From positions 1-64,000 of the forward strand of contig JAPFFF010000042.1 of assembly GCA_039105265.1 (NCBI GenBank): DNA of 64,000 nucleotides, written 5' to 3'. Shown here in pieces: positions 60,601 to 64,000 of this stretch. Origin of the DNA: Tritrichomonas musculus (taxonomy: Eukaryota; Parabasalia; Tritrichomonadida; Tritrichomonadidae). How positions within the stretch are numbered: the stretch's first letter is position 1; every line of letters starts with the position of its first letter. The notes under the pieces are model-generated. The model had not been told where the DNA came from, ran no database searches, and saw only the letters and a list, made by a program, of their open reading frames with translations. A program made the position numbers and the translations under genes.

Positions 60601-60807
60601 ATGAATTGTTTATTGATGTTTTACTTTTGAACGGTAAGATAAAAATGACCCCCTTGACATAGGGTTTACAGACCCCAAACATCAGCGCCATGACTCAAAA
60701 AAATCGCCACTTTTTCAAAATTAGCCCCCATTTCATTCAAAAATCGGGCAGACACTTTTGAATAAATGACCAAAAATAAAAGATTGATGCCATGGATGAT
60801 GTACAGT
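60601..60807. other. Intergenic segment of the Polinton
   Basis: Holds the 3' ends of two convergent genes. Contains GACCCCCTTGACATAGGG and runs of C not seen elsewhere nearby. Minus-strand frames crossing it are antisense shadows of the 138-aa gene. Confidence 0.4.
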
Positions 60808-61038
60808 TTATGAAGAGCTGTTTAATGAGTTCAATTCATTCTCAAGTTGATGAACTTTGTTTTTGAGGCTGTTGATGTCTTCAATAAGAGACTCACGAAC
60901 GGCAAGACCATCAGAGCCCAACATTCCTGATTTGATATTGCTGAGGCATTGTTTGTAATCATAACACTTCTCTTTCAATCCTCGTTTGATACGTTTTAGT
61001 TCTGGTATTTCTTTCTTGTATTCTGTTAGTTCGCTCAT
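60808..61038 (-). CDS. Polinton small coiled-coil protein, 76 aa
   Basis: Starts at the ATG at 61038. Highly charged, with heptad-like leucines and isoleucines in the N-terminal third (ELTEYKKEIPELKRIKRGL) and again in the C-terminal half (IEDINSLKNKVHQLENELN), so probably an elongated helical, self-associating protein. Family not recognised. Divergent from the gene at 61071; the two ATGs are separated by only 32 bp. Frame looks whole. Confidence 0.65.
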   Translation of the reverse strand: MSELTEYKKEIPELKRIKRGLKEKCYDYKQCLSNIKSGMLGSDGLAVRESLIEDINSLKNKVHQLENELNSLNSSS

Positions 61039-61070
61039 TTAATAGCAATTAAATCTCTGCTATTAATCAA
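61039..61070. promoter_or_regulatory. Symmetric 32-bp bidirectional promoter region
   Basis: The gap between two divergent start codons contains TTAATAGCA and TGCTATTAA as an inverted pair, so both genes are preceded by TGCTATTAA close to the ATG. The symmetry suggests one shared element setting transcription both ways with leaders of only a few bases. Assignment as promoter is inferred. Confidence 0.5.
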
Positions 61071-61289
61071 ATGAGAACCATTCATGATGATAAACACAAA
61101 AACCATTTCGATAGGTTGCAATTAATGATGCAAAAGAAGAGAACAAAAATAAACTCAGTAGCACCAACATTGAAATGCTATAATGAAAAAGGAAATGTAT
61201 TCCATGAACCTCCACCAAAAACGACTAAATCATTAAATCATCATGATTCACTTAATCATTCGGTGGTTGTCAGGAGCAACAACATTTAA
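61071..61289 (+). CDS. Polinton small basic protein, 72 aa
   Basis: Starts at the ATG at 61071. Basic and His-rich (HDDKHKNHFDR, MQKKRTK), with a short proline motif EPPPK, then an SLNHHDSLNHS stretch. No family recognised. Its 3' end overlaps the 3' end of the opposite gene at 61248-61724 by 42 bp, showing how tightly the element is packed. Small size makes the call less secure than for its neighbours. Confidence 0.55.
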   Translation: MRTIHDDKHKNHFDRLQLMMQKKRTKINSVAPTLKCYNEKGNVFHEPPPKTTKSLNHHDSLNHSVVVRSNNI

Positions 61290-61724
61290 AATGTATTCAT
61301 TAATGATTTTTGATTGTTGGTCAACAACATTTGAAAGTTTATTGATATGTTCTTCAAGAATTTTATTTTTGTTGTTCAATTGATTGATTTGTTCAGTGAA
61401 TTCATTCAATGATTCCTTTATCAATGATATATCAGCTTTGATGTTGTCGTTTTCGAGTGTTTTAGTGATTGTGTTCCCAACTTTCTTCAAATAAATGTCG
61501 CCACCACATCGTTTACCATCTTTGCAATTGCGTTTTGTGATTCTGTATTCATTGCCGTCATTAGTGATGATTTTATAAATCTTGTTCAAATAGTTTGTCG
61601 TTTGTGTTTTCATTTGCTCAATATTCTTTTGATAGAACAAATTGAACTCTTCAATTGATTTAAACACTTTTGATTCATTGATGTTTTCGTTTATGACTTT
61701 GAGTTCATTGATGTTATCAGTCAT
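61248..61724 (-). CDS. Polinton protein with coiled coil, 158 aa
   Basis: Starts at the ATG at 61724. Two long helical, Asn/Lys/Glu-rich segments (about residues 5-50 and 95-145, the latter with INQLNNKNKILEEHINKLS) flank a central part with ITNDGNEYRITKRNCKDGKR and CGGDIYLKKVG, which looks like a small beta domain. By form it resembles a fibre- or spike-like or assembly protein, but no homolog is recognised. It lies 36 bp downstream of the gene at 61761-62015 on the same strand. Frame looks whole. Confidence 0.7.
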   Translation of the reverse strand: MTDNINELKVINENINESKVFKSIEEFNLFYQKNIEQMKTQTTNYLNKIYKIITNDGNEYRITKRNCKDGKRCGGDIYLKKVGNTITKTLENDNIKADISLIKESLNEFTEQINQLNNKNKILEEHINKLSNVVDQQSKIINEYILNVVAPDNHRMIK

Positions 61725-61760
61725 TTGTATTCAATTTAAAACACCATTTGTTATTGTTTT

Positions 61761-62015
61761 TCATTTGACATCATTCAATATTGATTTACCAAATTTGCCC
61801 ACTTTGTCGACAGCGTTTAAACCCGTATCAATTGCGTCAACTACTTGACCAACACCAGGAATGAATTGTGTGATTGGTTTGACTCTGTCCATGATTTGCT
61901 TTCTAACATCAACAACTTTTGGAATTGCTTTAATAGCTTTCTGAGCGAATGATTTGACTTTGCCGCCAATTGATTTAAATGCGTTCTTGATTTTGTTGAA
62001 TATGCCCACACCCAT
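61761..62015 (-). CDS. Polinton capsid-associated small protein, 84 aa (putative membrane-active)
   Basis: Starts at the ATG at 62015 with MGVGIFNKIKNAFKSIGGK, a strongly basic amphipathic helix, followed by VKSFAQKAIKAIPK and later FIPGVGQVVDAIDTGLNAVD. Basic amphipathic N-terminus plus a glycine/valine-rich hydrophobic middle is the pattern of small capsid-interior or membrane-lytic proteins in Polintons and related double-jelly-roll viruses. This is an analogy, not a match. It is adjacent to and divergent from the capsid gene. A glycine-2 after Met could be N-myristoylated. Frame looks whole. Confidence 0.65.
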   Translation of the reverse strand: MGVGIFNKIKNAFKSIGGKVKSFAQKAIKAIPKVVDVRKQIMDRVKPITQFIPGVGQVVDAIDTGLNAVDKVGKFGKSILNDVK

Positions 62016-62064
62016 AATTTAGTTGATGATAAAAGTGTTTTATTTCCTTTTTATTCAATCATAA
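62016..62064. promoter_or_regulatory. 49-bp bidirectional promoter region before the capsid gene
   Basis: Separates the divergent starts of the 84-aa gene (62015) and the capsid gene (62065). Contains TTTCCTTTTTATTCAATCAT just before the capsid ATG; a CCTTT tract and TCA trinucleotides recall parabasalid initiator-type elements. Inferred. Confidence 0.4.
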
Positions 62065-64000
62065 ATGTTATATCGAAACGAGAGAGCTCATAATCTTCGT
62101 ACTGAAACAGGAAACGTTCTTCATGCATTTGAAGAGATGCGCAACATGATAAATGTCAATGATGGAACACCCTCATTTTCGTTTAGAACTGTTGACTGTC
62201 ATGACCAACCAGCTCCATTTCATCAAGGACAGTATTCGCAAATCAGTTTAACACATCCTGACCACTTCGTCAGTGATATTGATAAAGGTTTCTTAACATT
62301 TCATGTTAAATTAGATTTATCATTGAACACAGATATGAGCAAATTAAACGAAATCAACGACCCCAACAACTTGTACAAGATGTTTGTTGGTTTCAAATCA
62401 TCAAACCAGTTGTTTGACCGTTTAGAGATTCTTCATAATAATGTCAATGTCGGATATCAACAGAATGAATGCATTCGCGAAGGTTTCTTATATTCTTCTG
62501 TTAAACCAGAAGCCGAGAAGAAACGCCGCAGATTCGTTCATTCATTGTGGGAAAACATCAGCAACTATTCACAGACACATGCAGGAGCTTATGTAAACTT
62601 GAATTCATTTAAGAACACTGGAAGAAGCGAAGTCGAATTTGATTTGAATGTTCCTTTTGATGATTTGCTCTCATTACAGGCATTTGATTTATTCCCTAAT
62701 GGAATCATTGGTGATTTATCAATTCGTTTTCAAGTCAGTCCAGCTGGTCTTGTTTGGGCAGTATTAGACCCTTACACAGTTGCTGAAGCAAAAGTATTTC
62801 TTGAAGACAATGATTCAATATCGATGGAAGAATTAAACAGACTAAAGGAAATCAAAGCACGAGGACATCTCAAACATCAATTCACACAAATCGGTAATCA
62901 AGCTGTCATCCCAGGACCTGGAGACAATCCAGACCCACCAACACCTGAACCAACACCAACGAAATATCAATTGAAGTATGAATTGATAGACCATTACATA
63001 CCAGCTTCAACAAATATTCCTGTTAATGAAACACTCGAAACATTTACATTTATGTTCAGCTATACTGATGAAGAGTTTGAAGAGCTCGGAATTGAAAAGA
63101 CAGATGATAACAAAGCAATTTGCAATAAACATTATCTTAAAGAACATCCAAGTGGAATACCATCATAAAAGCATCCAGCAGGCAATGTTTATATTAATTT
63201 TGTTTCTAAATCTGAAGCCAACAAGTTGATGAGCGCTCATTATTCAAAACAAACAGCAACACTTACTGTTAACCGAATGACAATCATGTCTTGTAAATCT
63301 AATATGCAAGGCTTTGGTGTTTGTGAAGCTACAAGACAAGGAATTGAAGACATTTTAAGACAAGGTTTAATCATTCCTTCACAAAAGGTTGATTATCATG
63401 CTTTCCCAATCGCTCCAGCAGCAAACGGAATCAAATCAACATTGAATATTCCATTAATCAATGCAACCAATTTATCAATCATGTTTCCAAAGCATCATAA
63501 TGATTTGAAGGTCTTTGAAAACCCAGTTTATCAAAACTGTTTCTTGAATATTGGTGGAAAGAACTTCCCAGACGAAAACGTTTCAACCATTGGTGCACGA
63601 TTCTTTGAAAATCAATTGACGGCTGGCGATTTAGATGCAATTACTCTGTCATGCACAAAAAAGTTTGAAGACTCAATGACAATGCCAAAGAATGACCCGA
63701 ATGGTAAACGATACAACAACACAATCAGTGATGCAACATCATTTGTTTTCAACATTCAAACTGAACGAGCGAGTGCAGGATATTGTTATGACGGCTTAGA
63801 TTCAGGTTTCGGAAACGTCCAGATACAAGTCAATGGGTAACTAATATATACAGGAGATGATGATACATATTAAAATGTTGTTGAGCCAGATGGAACAATT
63901 CATCATCCATGCCCGACCCAGTTGTTCATCACTCGCGACACATATTTCCATTTATCTCTTGACGGATTGGTTTACGTTGATGACGAAACGCCAAAAGGAA
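62065..64000 (+). pseudogene. Polinton major capsid protein (double jelly-roll type), broken; continues past right edge
   Basis: Starts at the ATG at 62065. The deduced protein is rich in beta-strand-like segments without membrane helices, and contains features I associate with Polinton/Maverick capsid proteins: an early CHDQPAPFHQGQYSQI region, a FDRLEILHNNVNVGY segment, and a later part with SIMFPKHHNDLKVFENP. A proline-rich linker (PGPGDNPDPPTPEPTP) lies in the middle. Coding similarity continues to the window edge. It is a fossil: about two interruptions fall within the window. It is transcribed away from the small capsid-associated gene at 61761-62015, as expected for a capsid module. 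The family call rests on memory of the fold and of Trichomonas Mavericks, not on a search. Confidence 0.7.

Larger units (their letters stand above)
58570..64000. mobile_element. Polinton (Maverick) element, left part; continues past right edge
   Basis: Evidence: a major-capsid-like gene, next to it a small membrane-active-looking capsid-associated protein, and several compact small genes on both strands with gaps of tens of bases. Its base composition is clearly less AT-rich than the flanks. The left boundary and terminal inverted repeat were not identified; 58570 is where protein-like sequence begins. Polymerase, integrase, protease and packaging ATPase are not in the window. A 1.2-kb DNA transposon (58655-59879) is inserted near the left side. 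It looks mostly whole in the small genes but broken in the capsid gene, so a fairly young fossil. Confidence 0.75.

Noticed and set aside
60348-60691. Two minus-strand frames opposite the 138-aa Polinton gene
   Set aside because: Antisense shadows; the plus-strand frame has the better composition and a plausible ATG.

Overview
This window looks like nuclear DNA of a unicellular eukaryote with a very AT-rich, transposon-laden genome. My best guess is a parabasalid related to Trichomonas or Tritrichomonas. That is inference: the window holds two Mutator-type (MULE) transposase genes, one with an N-terminal region of a kind I associate with Trichomonas, a Polinton (Maverick) with a double jelly-roll capsid gene, intronless genes, and very short spacers between divergent Polinton genes. 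Entamoeba invadens, also AT-rich and reported to carry Polintons, is an alternative. I see no rRNA, tRNA or CRISPR array, and no gene I can confidently call an ordinary host gene.

Layout. 1-1143: 5' part of a MULE-family transposase gene on the minus strand, running off the left edge. 1471-28904: a 27-kb tandem array. Its first 23.7 kb (1501-25200) is exactly 790 units of 30 bp without one insertion or deletion, arranged in nested higher-order blocks of about 1.14, 1.44, 2.9 and 7-8 kb. The tail (26383-28904) is a diverged relative that mixes 30- and 31-bp units. The long open frames in all directions inside the array are a by-product of the 30-bp period; no single frame stays open.

28905-58570: very AT-rich sequence with almost no credible genes, filled with inverted-repeat elements. 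The clearest are a 1049-bp element with 142-bp terminal inverted repeats and 8-bp target duplications (29284-30332); an apparently complete autonomous MULE with a 615-residue transposase, 74-bp inverted ends and 9-bp target duplications (32146-34718); TA-flanked elements (34942-35280, 43161-43466, 45261-45556, 52977-54897); TTAA-flanked elements (35584-37299, 45754-46827); two large foldback structures with arms near 400 and 457 bp (38534-40880, 56650-58265); and the first of two nearly identical 1.2-kb copies of a family with 8-bp target duplications (41161-42386).

About 58579-64000: part of a Polinton, visibly less AT-rich than its surroundings. It carries five small compact genes and a major-capsid-like gene that runs to the right edge and is broken a few times. 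The second copy of the 1.2-kb family (58655-59879) is inserted in a short reading frame at its left side. The rest of the Polinton (polymerase, integrase, protease, ATPase) would lie beyond the right edge. Divergent Polinton genes share gaps of 32 and 49 bp, which must hold both promoters.
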